Assembly: GCF_037198285.1 (NCBI RefSeq)
Contig: NZ_CP147243.1
Location: forward strand, 1,550,001-1,614,000
Direction of reading: 5' to 3'
DNA length: 64,000 nucleotides
Source of the DNA: Haladaptatus sp. DJG-WS-42
Lineage (GTDB): Archaea; Halobacteriota; Halobacteria; Halobacteriales; Halococcaceae
Position 1 is the first letter of the stretch. The number at the start of each line of letters is the position of its first letter. Positions 25,676-33,917 of the stretch are shown one piece after another. The notes below the pieces were generated by a model. It saw only the letters and a list, made by a program, of their open reading frames with translations, was not told where the DNA came from and ran no database searches. Made by a program: the position numbers and the translations under genes.

Positions 25676-26002
25676 ATGCCAGTCGCCGTCCACACGCTCG
25701 ACGATGGGGCGTGGATTAGCGTAAACGACGCCCGTAGAGTCAGCGTGAGCGACCTCTGGTTGCTCGCCCGACACGACGTGTGCGCCTGTGAGGTGGCCGA
25801 TTTCCTCGCCGAAGCGTTCGTCAGTGTCGGCATCTCTGACGGCGACATCGCCGCGAAAATCGCGGGTCGCTGTATCGTGTGTGGCGACGAAAGCGTCACC
25901 GACTGGGTGACCGTGGGCCGGGTCATAGACGGTGAGTTCCACGGCGTCATCCCCGAAAGTGTGCACATTCCCCGCCTTCGCCACCGCACGTCGCCTCGAT
26001 AA
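25676..26002 (+). CDS. Hypothetical Cys-containing protein
   Basis: A 108-aa ORF with high GC at third codon positions (about four fifths by my count) and cysteines in VCACEV and GRCIVCG that could bind zinc or a cluster. The opposite strand also has an open frame (25598-26023) of haloarchaeal appearance, but its third positions are much less GC-biased. I therefore favour the plus strand without certainty. A TTAAAATAG element at 25568-25576 could be its promoter, implying a long leader. Function is unknown. Confidence 0.45.
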   Translation: MPVAVHTLDDGAWISVNDARRVSVSDLWLLARHDVCACEVADFLAEAFVSVGISDGDIAAKIAGRCIVCGDESVTDWVTVGRVIDGEFHGVIPESVHIPRLRHRTSPR

Positions 26003-26062
26003 ACTGGGCAATATTTTCCGCAATTAGGCAGACGCGGGGATGATTGACGGCACGCTTGGGCG

Positions 26063-26085
26063 TATATGGAGCTAGTACAACTAGC
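26063..26085 (+). promoter_or_regulatory. Nitrite/sulfite reductase promoter with operator dyad
   Basis: TATAT at 26063-26067 is centred 26 nt before the ATG at 26091. A perfect dyad GCTAGT-ACA-ACTAGC occupies 26071-26085, between TATA and start, where a bound protein would block transcription. Confidence 0.55.
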
Positions 26086-26090
26086 CAGAT

Positions 26091-27890
26091 ATGCCAACCA
26101 AAGTCGAGGGCTGGAAAGACGAGACCTACGGTCTCGAAATTCGAGACCACCTCGAACGTTTCGCCGAGGAGGGCTTCGACGCCATCCCCGAAGACGAACA
26201 CGATGCCTGGTTCGAGCGCTTCAAATGGTGGGGACTCTACCACCAGCGCTCCGGCCAAGAGAGCTACTTCATGATGCGCGTTGGTGTGCCGATGGGTCGC
26301 CTGACGCCAGAACAGCTCCGCGTCGTCGGAGAGATTGCACAGGACTACGCAAGCGGCCCCGCCGACAACCCCGAGTGGCCCGGCGCGGTCTGTGACTGGA
26401 CGACCCGGCAGTCGATTCAGCTTCACTGGATTCAACTGCAGGATATTCCAGATATTTTCTCTCGACTTGAGGAAGTCGGTCTCTCTACCATCCAAGCCTG
26501 CGGTGACTCGTGGCGCAACATCGTCGGCAGTCCAGTCGCTGGCCGCGACGCCGACGAACACATCGACGTGTGGCCGCTCGTCGAAGAACTCAACGAGGAG
26601 TTCAAAGGCAACGAGGCCTACTCGAACCTCCCGCGCAAGTGGAAGGTTTCGGTGACTGGCGACACCCGCGGGGCCGGACAGGGCGACATCAACGACCTCG
26701 CCTTTGAGCCAGCAACCAAAGAAATAGACGTTGACGAGCAAAGCTCGTCAGGCAGTGAGAACTCGGAGAATTCTCACGACGGTGAAGAAGTCATTGGCTT
26801 CAACGTCCGCGTCGGCGGGGGCCTCGCGCGCAAAGAGCCGCGCATCGCCCGCGACATCGACGTGTTCTGCCGCCCAGAGGAGATGACTGACGTGTCGGCT
26901 GGCATCTCCGCGCTGTTTCGCGACCACGGCGACCGCGACAACCGATTCAACGCCCGCATCAAGTTCCTCATGGACGAGTGGGGCCCCGAGAAATTCCGTC
27001 GCGTGCTCCAAGACGAGTACATGGACTACGAACTCGAAACCGCGGGCGACGACCTGCGCCACGAATACGACTACAACGCCGGGCGCAACGACGCGTCGGG
27101 TGACTACATCGGCGTCCACGAACAGAACAACGGCCAGTACTTCGTCGGCCTCTACGTGCTTGTCGGCCGCCAGAAGGCAGCAGACGTCATCGAACTCGCA
27201 GACCTCGCGGAAGCGTACGGCTCTGAGATGATTGGTCTCACCCAGCGCCAGAACATCATCATCGCCGACATCGCAGAAGAGGACCTCGACGACTTCCTCG
27301 CAGAGCCGCTTCTGGAGGAGTATTCGCCCGACCCACACCCGTTCATGCGTGGGTCGATTGCGTGTACGGGGACCGAGTACTGCTCGCTCTCCATCGTGGA
27401 GACGAAAAATCGGATGGTGCGCTACGGCCGCTGGCTTCGCGACAACGTCGAACTGCCCGAAGGCATCACCGACTTCCACATCCACCTCTCTGGCTGCACG
27501 GCATCGTGCGCCCAGCCACAGATTGCGGACATCAGCCTTCGAGGCATGAAGACGCGCAAGGACGGCGACCCCGTCGAAGCGTTCGACATCGGCCTCGGTG
27601 GCGGCCTCGGCGAGAACCCACAGTTCGCAGAGTGGGTCGAGATGCGCGTCGCCGCAGACGAGGTGCCGGGCTACATCAAGAACCTGTTGCAGGTGTACGA
27701 AGCCCAGCGAGAAGAGGGCCAAAGCTTCCGTGACTTCATCGCCGCGAAGGATGAGGACGAGCTTCAGGGCCTCGCAGAACCCGAGGAGACCTCCTACGAA
27801 GACCCGTTCATGCACAACACGAAGATGACGTGGTACCCGTACGCAGAAGACGACGAAATGGACGCCTCGCCCGCGCCATCTGACGACTGA
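26091..27890 (+). CDS. Siroheme [4Fe-4S] nitrite/sulfite reductase
   Basis: A 599-aa ferredoxin-dependent six-electron reductase, making ammonia from nitrite or sulfide from sulfite. Two ferrodoxin-like halves are present. The cluster/siroheme Cys motif is C-x5-C (CTGTEYC) with C-x3-C (SGCTASC) near residues 424-468. Sequence alone does not settle nitrite versus sulfite. Residues about 218-234 are a Ser/Asn/Glu-rich insertion encoded by two perfect palindromes, which splits an otherwise continuous EID-GEEVIGFNVRVGGGLAR segment. The gene overlaps the next ORF by one base. Confidence 0.93.
   Translation: MPTKVEGWKDETYGLEIRDHLERFAEEGFDAIPEDEHDAWFERFKWWGLYHQRSGQESYFMMRVGVPMGRLTPEQLRVVGEIAQDYASGPADNPEWPGAVCDWTTRQSIQLHWIQLQDIPDIFSRLEEVGLSTIQACGDSWRNIVGSPVAGRDADEHIDVWPLVEELNEEFKGNEAYSNLPRKWKVSVTGDTRGAGQGDINDLAFEPATKEIDVDEQSSSGSENSENSHDGEEVIGFNVRVGGGLARKEPRIARDIDVFCRPEEMTDVSAGISALFRDHGDRDNRFNARIKFLMDEWGPEKFRRVLQDEYMDYELETAGDDLRHEYDYNAGRNDASGDYIGVHEQNNGQYFVGLYVLVGRQKAADVIELADLAEAYGSEMIGLTQRQNIIIADIAEEDLDDFLAEPLLEEYSPDPHPFMRGSIACTGTEYCSLSIVETKNRMVRYGRWLRDNVELPEGITDFHIHLSGCTASCAQPQIADISLRGMKTRKDGDPVEAFDIGLGGGLGENPQFAEWVEMRVAADEVPGYIKNLLQVYEAQREEGQSFRDFIAAKDEDELQGLAEPEETSYEDPFMHNTKMTWYPYAEDDEMDASPAPSDD
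26730..26780 (+). repeat. In-frame 51-bp palindromic insertion
   Basis: Inside the reductase gene, TGACGAGC-AAA-GCTCGTCA (26732-26750) is followed by GTGAGAA-N9-TTCTCAC (26755-26777). Together they encode a 17-residue low-complexity segment that preserves the frame. The codons (AAT, TCT, AGT, TCA, CAA) differ from the GC3-rich host gene. This resembles protein-coding palindromic elements known from Rickettsia. Confidence 0.55.
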
Positions 27891-28165
27891 TGGCCGACCG
27901 ACTCATGACGGTCAACGCGTACACCACGCTTGACCTCGTCGACGCCAAGGCGGAGGGCCACGGCTTCACCGAGGAAGCGTTTGCCACGCTCAACGTCACC
28001 TCCCCGCGAAAACAGCCAGATCACGTCTCGCTCCAGCTCGAACTCGACCCGACCGAACTCGACACGCTTTCGCCACACGCCGATACCGTACGCCTCTCGC
28101 CCGACGACGCGCGGAAGCTCGCTGCAGCACTTGAGAAGCACGCAGAAACAGTCGAACAGGCTTAG
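27890..28165 (+). CDS. Small conserved protein coupled to reductase (DUF6360-like)
   Basis: A 91-aa acidic protein starting on the last base of the reductase stop (TGATG), so it should be translationally coupled. Beta-rich N-terminal half (MTVNAYTTLDLVDAKAEGHGF) and a C-terminal helix (LSPDDARKLAAALEKHAETV). It resembles the haloarchaeal family I know as DUF6360, which is found beside such reductases. A role in assimilatory N/S metabolism is inferred only from context. Confidence 0.75.
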   Translation: MADRLMTVNAYTTLDLVDAKAEGHGFTEEAFATLNVTSPRKQPDHVSLQLELDPTELDTLSPHADTVRLSPDDARKLAAALEKHAETVEQA

Positions 28166-28554
28166 GTCGCGTTTTTCTTTGCGTTAGCCCGCCAGTACAA
28201 CTGTAACTCGCGCTCGCTGACGTGGTCTATCCCGCCCGCGAGTTCTCGACACACACGCCGCTCGAAATCGTCTGCGTCAGCGAGAAATCCTCGTTTGAAC
28301 TCCTCTACGAGTTCGTACGTCCACTTGTCGCCAACCACGCCCGCGGGGAGGTGCTGGTCGCGCAACTCGTCCGCAAAGTCGGTGTACCCTGCCTCCCGGA
28401 GCACACGCTCTGCGGTGGCAAAACGGTCCATCGCGTGGCCGATACCGTGATGAAATTCGAGAAACTTCCCGAAGGCACGATACAGGTGTTCGATACCGAG
28501 TTGGAGTTCGTGTAAGGCTGCCTTTTCCGCTGGGGTGAGGTCGTGTTCAACCAT
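28162..28554 (-). CDS. Conserved haloarchaeal helical protein, unknown
   Basis: A 130-aa, mostly helical protein with several His, Glu and Asp residues (LEFHHGIGHAMDRF; LRDQHLPAGVVGDKWTYELVEEFKRGF). The ATG at 28554 is chosen because residues upstream of it are unlikely. The His/Glu pattern could suggest metal binding but no known motif is complete. It overlaps the 3' end of the convergent coupled gene by 4 nt. I cannot assign a function. Confidence 0.7.
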   Translation of the reverse strand: MVEHDLTPAEKAALHELQLGIEHLYRAFGKFLEFHHGIGHAMDRFATAERVLREAGYTDFADELRDQHLPAGVVGDKWTYELVEEFKRGFLADADDFERRVCRELAGGIDHVSERELQLYWRANAKKNAT

Positions 28555-28594
28555 GCTAGATATACTATCACACACGCGAAAAAGGTTCTCTCGG

Positions 28595-29440
28595 TTACCC
28601 GTTGAGGCGCGCCAGTTCGTCTGCAGAGAGCGTGATGGCGGAGGCAGCAACGTTCTCTTCTAAGTGGGTCAGACTCGACGTGCCCGGAATCGGGAGCATG
28701 ACCGGTGAGTGCTGGAGCAGCCACGCGAGGGCAATCTGGTAGCGCGTGGCGCTGTGGGTTGTGGCAATCTCGTCGAGAATTTCGCCCGTCTTGCCGAGGT
28801 CGCCTGCACCGAGCGGGAACCACGGGATGAAGCCGATGCCTTCGGCTTCGCAGACGTCGAGAACGTCCTCTGCGTTGCGCTCTTTGATGGAGTATCGGTT
28901 CTGCACCGTGGCGATGTCCACCATTTCGCGGGCGGTTTCTAACTGGGCGACGCTCACGTTGCTGAGGCCAACGTGGCGAATCAGGCCCTCGTCTTTGAGT
29001 TCGGCAAGTGCCTCTACGGAGTCTTCGAACGGCGTGTCCGGGTCGGGGCGGTGGAACTGATAGAGGTCAATCGCGTCGAGGCCAAGCCGGTCGAGACTTG
29101 CGAGGTGGGCGTTCCGGAGATAGTCGGGGTCGCCACACGGCTTCCAGTCGGTCTGTCGGTTGCGAAGCAGGCCGCCTTTCGTCGCAATCACGAGGTCGTC
29201 TGCGTAGGGGGCGAGCGCCTCGCGGATGAGTCGCTCGCTCGTTCCCGGTCCGTAGGAGTCTGCGGTGTCGATGAAGGTGACGCCGAGGGAGACTGCGTTT
29301 CTGAGTACTTCCTTTGCATTCGCTACGTCGGCTGGCTCACCGATGATGCCGTCGCCGGTGATGCGCATTGCACCGAATCCGAGTCGGTTGACGGTGAGTT
29401 CGCCACCGATGTCGAAGGTATCGCTCTGATTGGAGACCAT
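28595..29440 (-). CDS. Aldo/keto reductase
   Basis: A 281-aa NAD(P)H-dependent (beta/alpha)8 oxidoreductase. The catalytic tetrad is visible: Asp in DTADSYG, Tyr in SYGPG, Lys in ATKGG and His in QFHRPD. The C-terminal cofactor-binding PIPGTSSLTHLEEN loop is typical. Substrate is unknown; these enzymes reduce sugar aldehydes or xenobiotic carbonyls. It is transcribed divergently from the NhaC antiporter gene. Confidence 0.92.
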   Translation of the reverse strand: MVSNQSDTFDIGGELTVNRLGFGAMRITGDGIIGEPADVANAKEVLRNAVSLGVTFIDTADSYGPGTSERLIREALAPYADDLVIATKGGLLRNRQTDWKPCGDPDYLRNAHLASLDRLGLDAIDLYQFHRPDPDTPFEDSVEALAELKDEGLIRHVGLSNVSVAQLETAREMVDIATVQNRYSIKERNAEDVLDVCEAEGIGFIPWFPLGAGDLGKTGEILDEIATTHSATRYQIALAWLLQHSPVMLPIPGTSSLTHLEENVAASAITLSADELARLNG

Positions 29441-29617
29441 TGGCGCATCTTCGGATGCTACACAGAAAGGGATTCGTCTGGCGGCACAGCATGTGTAGTC
29501 CCACTGTTAGCAACTGACCGGATAGGGTCGTTTGTGTGCTGCTGGTGTTCGTCTGTGTATGTCTACACAGCTGATGGCACAAACTGTCGCGAATAAGTTG
29601 AAAAATTGACGAAATTG

Positions 29618-29624
29618 TTTTATT
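29618..29624 (+). promoter_or_regulatory. TATA-like box of nhaC-type gene
   Basis: TTTTATT is centred about 27 nt before the ATG at 29649, consistent with a leaderless mRNA. Confidence 0.55.
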
Positions 29625-29648
29625 CCATGTTATATGAACGCATAGAAC

Positions 29649-31253
29649 ATGGCTACAGAATTCGGAATATTATCACTCGCGCCACCGCTCATCGCGATTG
29701 CGCTGGCGATTATCACCCGACGAGCGATGCTTTCACTGTTCGTCGGTGTGTGGATTGGCGCAGTCATTTACGCCGGAAACCTCGGCGTGGCACAGACGTT
29801 CGAGTGGATTGTCAACGCCATCGGTGCAAGTACGTTCAACGCGACGATTCTCGTGTTCGTGATGTTACTTGGGGCTGGCATCGCGCTCATCTGGAAGTTA
29901 GGCGGCGCACACGCCATCACTAAATTCGCAACGCGACGCATCGACTCACACCGAAAAATCGGGATTTCAACGTGGCTGCTCGGCATTCTCTGGAACTTCG
30001 ACGACTACGCCAACAACGCTATCGTCGGCAGTTCGATGAAGAACCTTGCAGACGAACTCAAGATGTCGCGCGAAAAACTCGCCTACATCCTCGATTCGAC
30101 CGCCGCACCCGTGGCGACAATCGGGATTTCAAGCTGGGTTGCCTTCGAAATCGGCCTCATCGAAACGCAGTATCAAGAACTCGGCATCGCAGAACAGACG
30201 CCGTCTGCGGCAGCAACGTTCATCCAGAGCATTCCGTACAACATGTACTCCATTCTCGCAGTGGCGATGGTCGGCATCATCGTCATCACACAGCGGGATT
30301 TCGGCGAGATGCTCACCGCCGAAAATCGCGCGGTAAAAACGGGCAACGTCATCCGCGAGGACGCAAACGCCCTCCAGAACATCAAAGACGAACTGGGTGA
30401 ACCCGTCACCGAGGATGCCCCGCTTCGGGTGTTTGTCCTCCCGGTGTTCGCGCTCGTCGCAACCGTCATCGGCGGTGCGGTGATGATGGGCTATGCGCCC
30501 GGTCGAACGTTCATCGAGATGATAAACAACACCGCCGTTGCGACCGCACTCGTCTGGGGGTCGTTCGCCATGGTTGCCACGGCCATCCTCCTCGCACTCA
30601 GCGAAGGCCTCTTGTCCATCGCCGAGTCGATGGAAACCGTCTTAGACGGCTTTGGGACGATGCTCCCTGCGGTGAGCATCCTCGTGCTCGCGTGGTCGAT
30701 TGGCTCCGTCGCCTCCGCGCTTGGCACTGGCGCGTACGTCACCCAGTACGCAACGGGCGTCGTCTCACCGCTGATGGTGCCCGTTGTCGTGTTCTTCACC
30801 TCGGCGTTCATCGCGTTCGCCATTGGCACCTCGTGGGGGACGATGTCGATTATGACGCCAATCGTGATTCCACTCGCGTGGGAGATCGGCAGCAACGACC
30901 CACAGTTCCTCGCCGTCGCCGTCGGCGCGATGTTCAGCGGTGCGGTGTTTGGCGACAACTGTTCGCCAATCTCCGACACCACCGTCCTCGCATCGACGTT
31001 CGCGGGTTCAGACCACATTGACCACGTCCGCACCCAGATGTACTACGCCTTTACCGTGCTCATTGCAACGGGCGTGATTTACCTCCTGTACGGGATGACG
31101 AACCTCAGCCCGCTCATCTTGCTTCCACTCGGCGTCGTGACGCTGGTCGTGTTAGTGTACGGCTTCTCAGAGCTTGACGCCCGGCGAAAGGACATCTCCG
31201 CGAAACCTGGCTCTGCGCGTGGCGCGCGCACTGGCGTTACGAGCGACGACTAA
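29649..31253 (+). CDS. NhaC-family Na+/H+ antiporter
   Basis: A 534-aa integral membrane protein with about 11-12 hydrophobic helices. It carries the family signature GTSWGTMSIMTPIVIPLA and a GDNCSPISDTTVL segment, both highly conserved in NhaC. It may move Na+ against H+ or, as in some relatives, exchange an organic acid. It lies directly upstream of the Lrp regulator and amino-acid-type ABC importer, so it could supply Na+ or pH homeostasis for that uptake region. That link is inferred from proximity only. Confidence 0.9.
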   Translation: MATEFGILSLAPPLIAIALAIITRRAMLSLFVGVWIGAVIYAGNLGVAQTFEWIVNAIGASTFNATILVFVMLLGAGIALIWKLGGAHAITKFATRRIDSHRKIGISTWLLGILWNFDDYANNAIVGSSMKNLADELKMSREKLAYILDSTAAPVATIGISSWVAFEIGLIETQYQELGIAEQTPSAAATFIQSIPYNMYSILAVAMVGIIVITQRDFGEMLTAENRAVKTGNVIREDANALQNIKDELGEPVTEDAPLRVFVLPVFALVATVIGGAVMMGYAPGRTFIEMINNTAVATALVWGSFAMVATAILLALSEGLLSIAESMETVLDGFGTMLPAVSILVLAWSIGSVASALGTGAYVTQYATGVVSPLMVPVVVFFTSAFIAFAIGTSWGTMSIMTPIVIPLAWEIGSNDPQFLAVAVGAMFSGAVFGDNCSPISDTTVLASTFAGSDHIDHVRTQMYYAFTVLIATGVIYLLYGMTNLSPLILLPLGVVTLVVLVYGFSELDARRKDISAKPGSARGARTGVTSDD

Positions 31254-31362
31254 TCGCACTGCGACCGCTGTTTTCAATCGGTTTTCCGAACCTACCCGTT
31301 CGTTTGCAGAATTTTCAGCTGACTGACTGACAGCGCGAGTACTAAACACAGAACAATCATTA

Positions 31363-31374
31363 CGGAATGTTCCG
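31363..31374. promoter_or_regulatory. Dyad over Lrp start
   Basis: CGGAA and TTCCG flank a 2-bp spacer that contains the last two bases of the predicted start codon. Small Lrp-like regulators commonly repress themselves through such sites. The short arms keep confidence low. Confidence 0.3.
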
Positions 31375-31879
31375 AACGCTGTCTATGGACGAGAAGGATA
31401 TTCGAATTCTGAAGGCAATCGGGACGCTCGGCTCTGGCAGCCCGGACAAGATTACAGACGAAACGGGAATCCCAAAATCGACCGTTCACTATCGCCTCAA
31501 AAAGTTGCAGGAAGACGGTATCATCGAGAACGAAGTGTTCGACATCAACTTCAAGAAAGCAGGCCTTGGCCTCACGCTCATCACCGAGGTGTGGGCGGAG
31601 TACGACTCTGGCTATCACAAAACCGTCGGCGAGAAGCTGGGGGCGATCCACGGAGTCAATCAGGTCTACTTCACGCTTGGTGACACGGATTTCATTCTCG
31701 TCTCGCACCTCATGTCGCGTGAGATGGTCGAAGAACTCATCGAGGCGTTCGAAGAGATCGATGAAATCGACCGCACCAGCTCGACGTTTGTCATCACGAC
31801 GCTCAAAAACGGGTCGAACCCGTTCAACGACTACGACCTCGACAAACTGATGACGAAGCTCCTTCCGGATCTCGACTGA
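31367..31879 (+). CDS. Lrp/AsnC-family transcriptional regulator
   Basis: A 170-aa regulator (164 if started at Met7, 31385). The N-terminal winged helix begins DEKDIRILKAIGTLG, with recognition helix IPKSTVHYRLKKLQ. The C-terminal RAM-like ligand domain spans about 75-165. A TACTAAAC element at 31340-31347 favours a leaderless start at 31367. A dyad CGGAA-TG-TTCCG (31363-31374) covers that start and could mediate autorepression. It sits just upstream of the LivHMGF operon and is the likely regulator of the catabolic cluster. Confidence 0.9.
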   Translation: MFRTLSMDEKDIRILKAIGTLGSGSPDKITDETGIPKSTVHYRLKKLQEDGIIENEVFDINFKKAGLGLTLITEVWAEYDSGYHKTVGEKLGAIHGVNQVYFTLGDTDFILVSHLMSREMVEELIEAFEEIDEIDRTSSTFVITTLKNGSNPFNDYDLDKLMTKLLPDLD

Positions 31880-31981
31880 CACCTTACGAAGGGCAGTTCG
31901 GTTTTTCCCATCCGCCTCACGCCCGACACCTGACCGTACGGAGTATTTCTCACTTTGGTAGAAGTGAACACAAAACAAGGC

Positions 31982-31987
31982 TTTTAT
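31982..31987 (+). promoter_or_regulatory. TATA-like box of liv-type operon
   Basis: TTTTAT is centred 26-27 nt before the livH ATG at 32011, giving a leaderless transcript for the whole importer operon. Confidence 0.6.
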
Positions 31988-32010
31988 CCTTCTTCTGCAA
32001 AGGCTGTCAT

Positions 32011-32889
32011 ATGGTCGACCTACTCTTGGTTCTCCAACAAATTTTTAATGGAATTTTGTTTGGTGGCCAACTTGCATTGGTGGCGGTTGGACTCACACTC
32101 ATTTGGGGTGTGACTCGTATCCTCAACTTCGCCCACGGTGCAATGTTTATGATGGGTGGTTACGCCGGCTTTCTCACCTTCGAGCTCACGGGCAACGCGT
32201 TGTTGGCGCTTCCGGGCGCAGTTCTCGTCGTGTTCGTCCTCGGTATGGTGACTGAGTTCGGGGTTGTTCGCCGCCTACGGGACAGAGATAACGCTGAATT
32301 CGCTGCCATCATCGGGACGTTCGGATTGGCAGTGGTTCTAGAGAACATCATCAGAGGCTCTCCACTGGGCTCCACTCGGCGGACGCTCCCCACCATCGTT
32401 CCGGGCGTGTGGGAAGTCGGACCGTTCTTCTTCGTGGCAGAACAGGTGTATCTGTTCGTCGTCGCACTCGTCGCACTTGGCCTCCTCTTTGCGATTATCA
32501 AGTACACTCGCCTCGGCATGGCGATGCGTGCAGTTGCCCAAGACCAGAACACGGCAAAGCTCATGGGCGTGCGTTCTGACCGCATCTACGCCATCACCTT
32601 CGGTATCAGCGCGGCGCTTGCCGGACTCGCAGGCGCGTTGCTCGCACCGATTTTCAACATCTATCCCTCCGTTGGCTGGCAGCCGTTCTTGCTCGCGTTC
32701 ATCGTGGTCATCATCGGCGGGCTCGGGAGCGTCCGTGGCACGCTGATTGCGGCGCTGCTCATCGGTGTCCTTCGCAGTGTGAGCCTCACGTTCACGTCGA
32801 GTCAGCAAACCTCGATGTTGCTCTTCCTTGCGATGATTGTGATTCTGATTGTGAAGCCAACCGGCATTGGAGGCGTGATTGACGGATGA
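32011..32889 (+). CDS. livH: Branched-chain-type ABC permease LivH
   Basis: A 292-aa inner-membrane permease of the LivH family, with about eight helices. The signature NFAHGAMFMMGGYAGF and an EAA-like segment (MGVRSDRIYAITFGISAALAGLAG) contact the ATPases. The family imports branched-chain amino acids, amides, urea or related compounds. It is the first gene of an operon and its stop overlaps the livM ATG by 4 nt. Given the neighbouring hydantoinase genes, the ligand may be a cyclic amide or N-modified amino acid. Confidence 0.93.
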   Translation: MVDLLLVLQQIFNGILFGGQLALVAVGLTLIWGVTRILNFAHGAMFMMGGYAGFLTFELTGNALLALPGAVLVVFVLGMVTEFGVVRRLRDRDNAEFAAIIGTFGLAVVLENIIRGSPLGSTRRTLPTIVPGVWEVGPFFFVAEQVYLFVVALVALGLLFAIIKYTRLGMAMRAVAQDQNTAKLMGVRSDRIYAITFGISAALAGLAGALLAPIFNIYPSVGWQPFLLAFIVVIIGGLGSVRGTLIAALLIGVLRSVSLTFTSSQQTSMLLFLAMIVILIVKPTGIGGVIDG

Positions 32890-33917
32890 GCCTCGCCGAA
32901 TCACTCCGCCTGACGGTTTCGCGGACACAGACCCGACTCAAAGAAGACCTCGTCGGGCCGAAAGGCATTATCGCCGCATTTGGCATCCTGTTAGCGCTCG
33001 CTGCACCGTTCGTGCTCCGCGAGTTCCAGTTGAGTGTCACGCTCCAGATACTCATCTTCATCCTCGCCGTCTCCAGTTGGAACCTTCTCGCTGGCTACTT
33101 CGGCATGTTCAGTTTCACGCACGCGGCGCTCTATGGCGTTGGTGCGTACGCGACGGTCATCTCTGCCGCCGAATTCGGCATTCCACCGCTCGTGGCACTG
33201 GCCATCGGCGGGCTGGTCGCCGGGCTGTTCAGTCTCCCGATTACGATTCCTGCGCTCCGGCTGAGCGGGTCGTATCTCGCGATGGTGACGCTCGCGTTCG
33301 CAGAAATCATCCACCTCGCGGTCATCACGTTCCGTGACGTGACCAACGGACCAACCGGCTACACCGGGTTCGCGCCGATGTTCGGCGGCGACCGGGTTAC
33401 CTTCTACTACTTCGTGCTGGTGCTTGTCTTCGTGTTGCTCATCGTACAGTACGCCCTGCTCGTCTCTCGGTTCGGGCTGATTGCCCGCGCGATTCGCGAG
33501 GCAGAGGACGCAGCCCAGATGCTCGGCAACGACACCTACCGCCACAAGCTCGTCGGCTTTTTCATCGGCTCTGCGCTCGCTGGTGTCGCCGGTGGACTGC
33601 AGGCGTACAACATCCTCATCATCTCGCCGCCGATGCTCGAACTCAACCAGATGATTCAGTTCATGGCAATGAGCATCATCGGCGGGCTCGGGACGTTCAG
33701 CGGCGCAATCCTCGGCGTCATCGCCGTTGTCGGCGTCGCAGAGCTACTCCGTGGCGTCATCGAACAGCGCCTGCTCATCTGGGGACTGCTGTTGATGTTG
33801 ATCATCCTGTTTTTCCCCGACGGCATCGCTGGCAGCACGACGCAACGAGACATCCTCAAACAACAGTTCGATGGCTTCACTGACCTCTTCGGTGACACAA
33901 AGGAGCGCGATAAATGA
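32886..33917 (+). CDS. livM: Branched-chain-type ABC permease LivM
   Basis: A 343-aa partner permease with about ten helices. It contains the LivM-typical SWNLLAGYFGMFSFTHAALYGVGAY, LRLSGSYLAMVTLAFAEI and GLIARAIREAEDAAQMLGND segments. It overlaps livH at its start and livG at its end (ATGA both times), so heteromer assembly is translationally coupled. Confidence 0.93.
   Translation: MSLAESLRLTVSRTQTRLKEDLVGPKGIIAAFGILLALAAPFVLREFQLSVTLQILIFILAVSSWNLLAGYFGMFSFTHAALYGVGAYATVISAAEFGIPPLVALAIGGLVAGLFSLPITIPALRLSGSYLAMVTLAFAEIIHLAVITFRDVTNGPTGYTGFAPMFGGDRVTFYYFVLVLVFVLLIVQYALLVSRFGLIARAIREAEDAAQMLGNDTYRHKLVGFFIGSALAGVAGGLQAYNILIISPPMLELNQMIQFMAMSIIGGLGTFSGAILGVIAVVGVAELLRGVIEQRLLIWGLLLMLIILFFPDGIAGSTTQRDILKQQFDGFTDLFGDTKERDK

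Noticed and set aside
25598-26023. Minus-strand 141-aa frame opposite the hypothetical Cys protein
   Set aside because: Third-position GC is clearly lower than in the plus frame, so I listed the plus frame, with modest confidence.
26748-27815. Minus-strand open frame of 355 aa across the siroheme reductase
   Set aside because: Antisense shadow; the plus strand carries the conserved Cys motifs.
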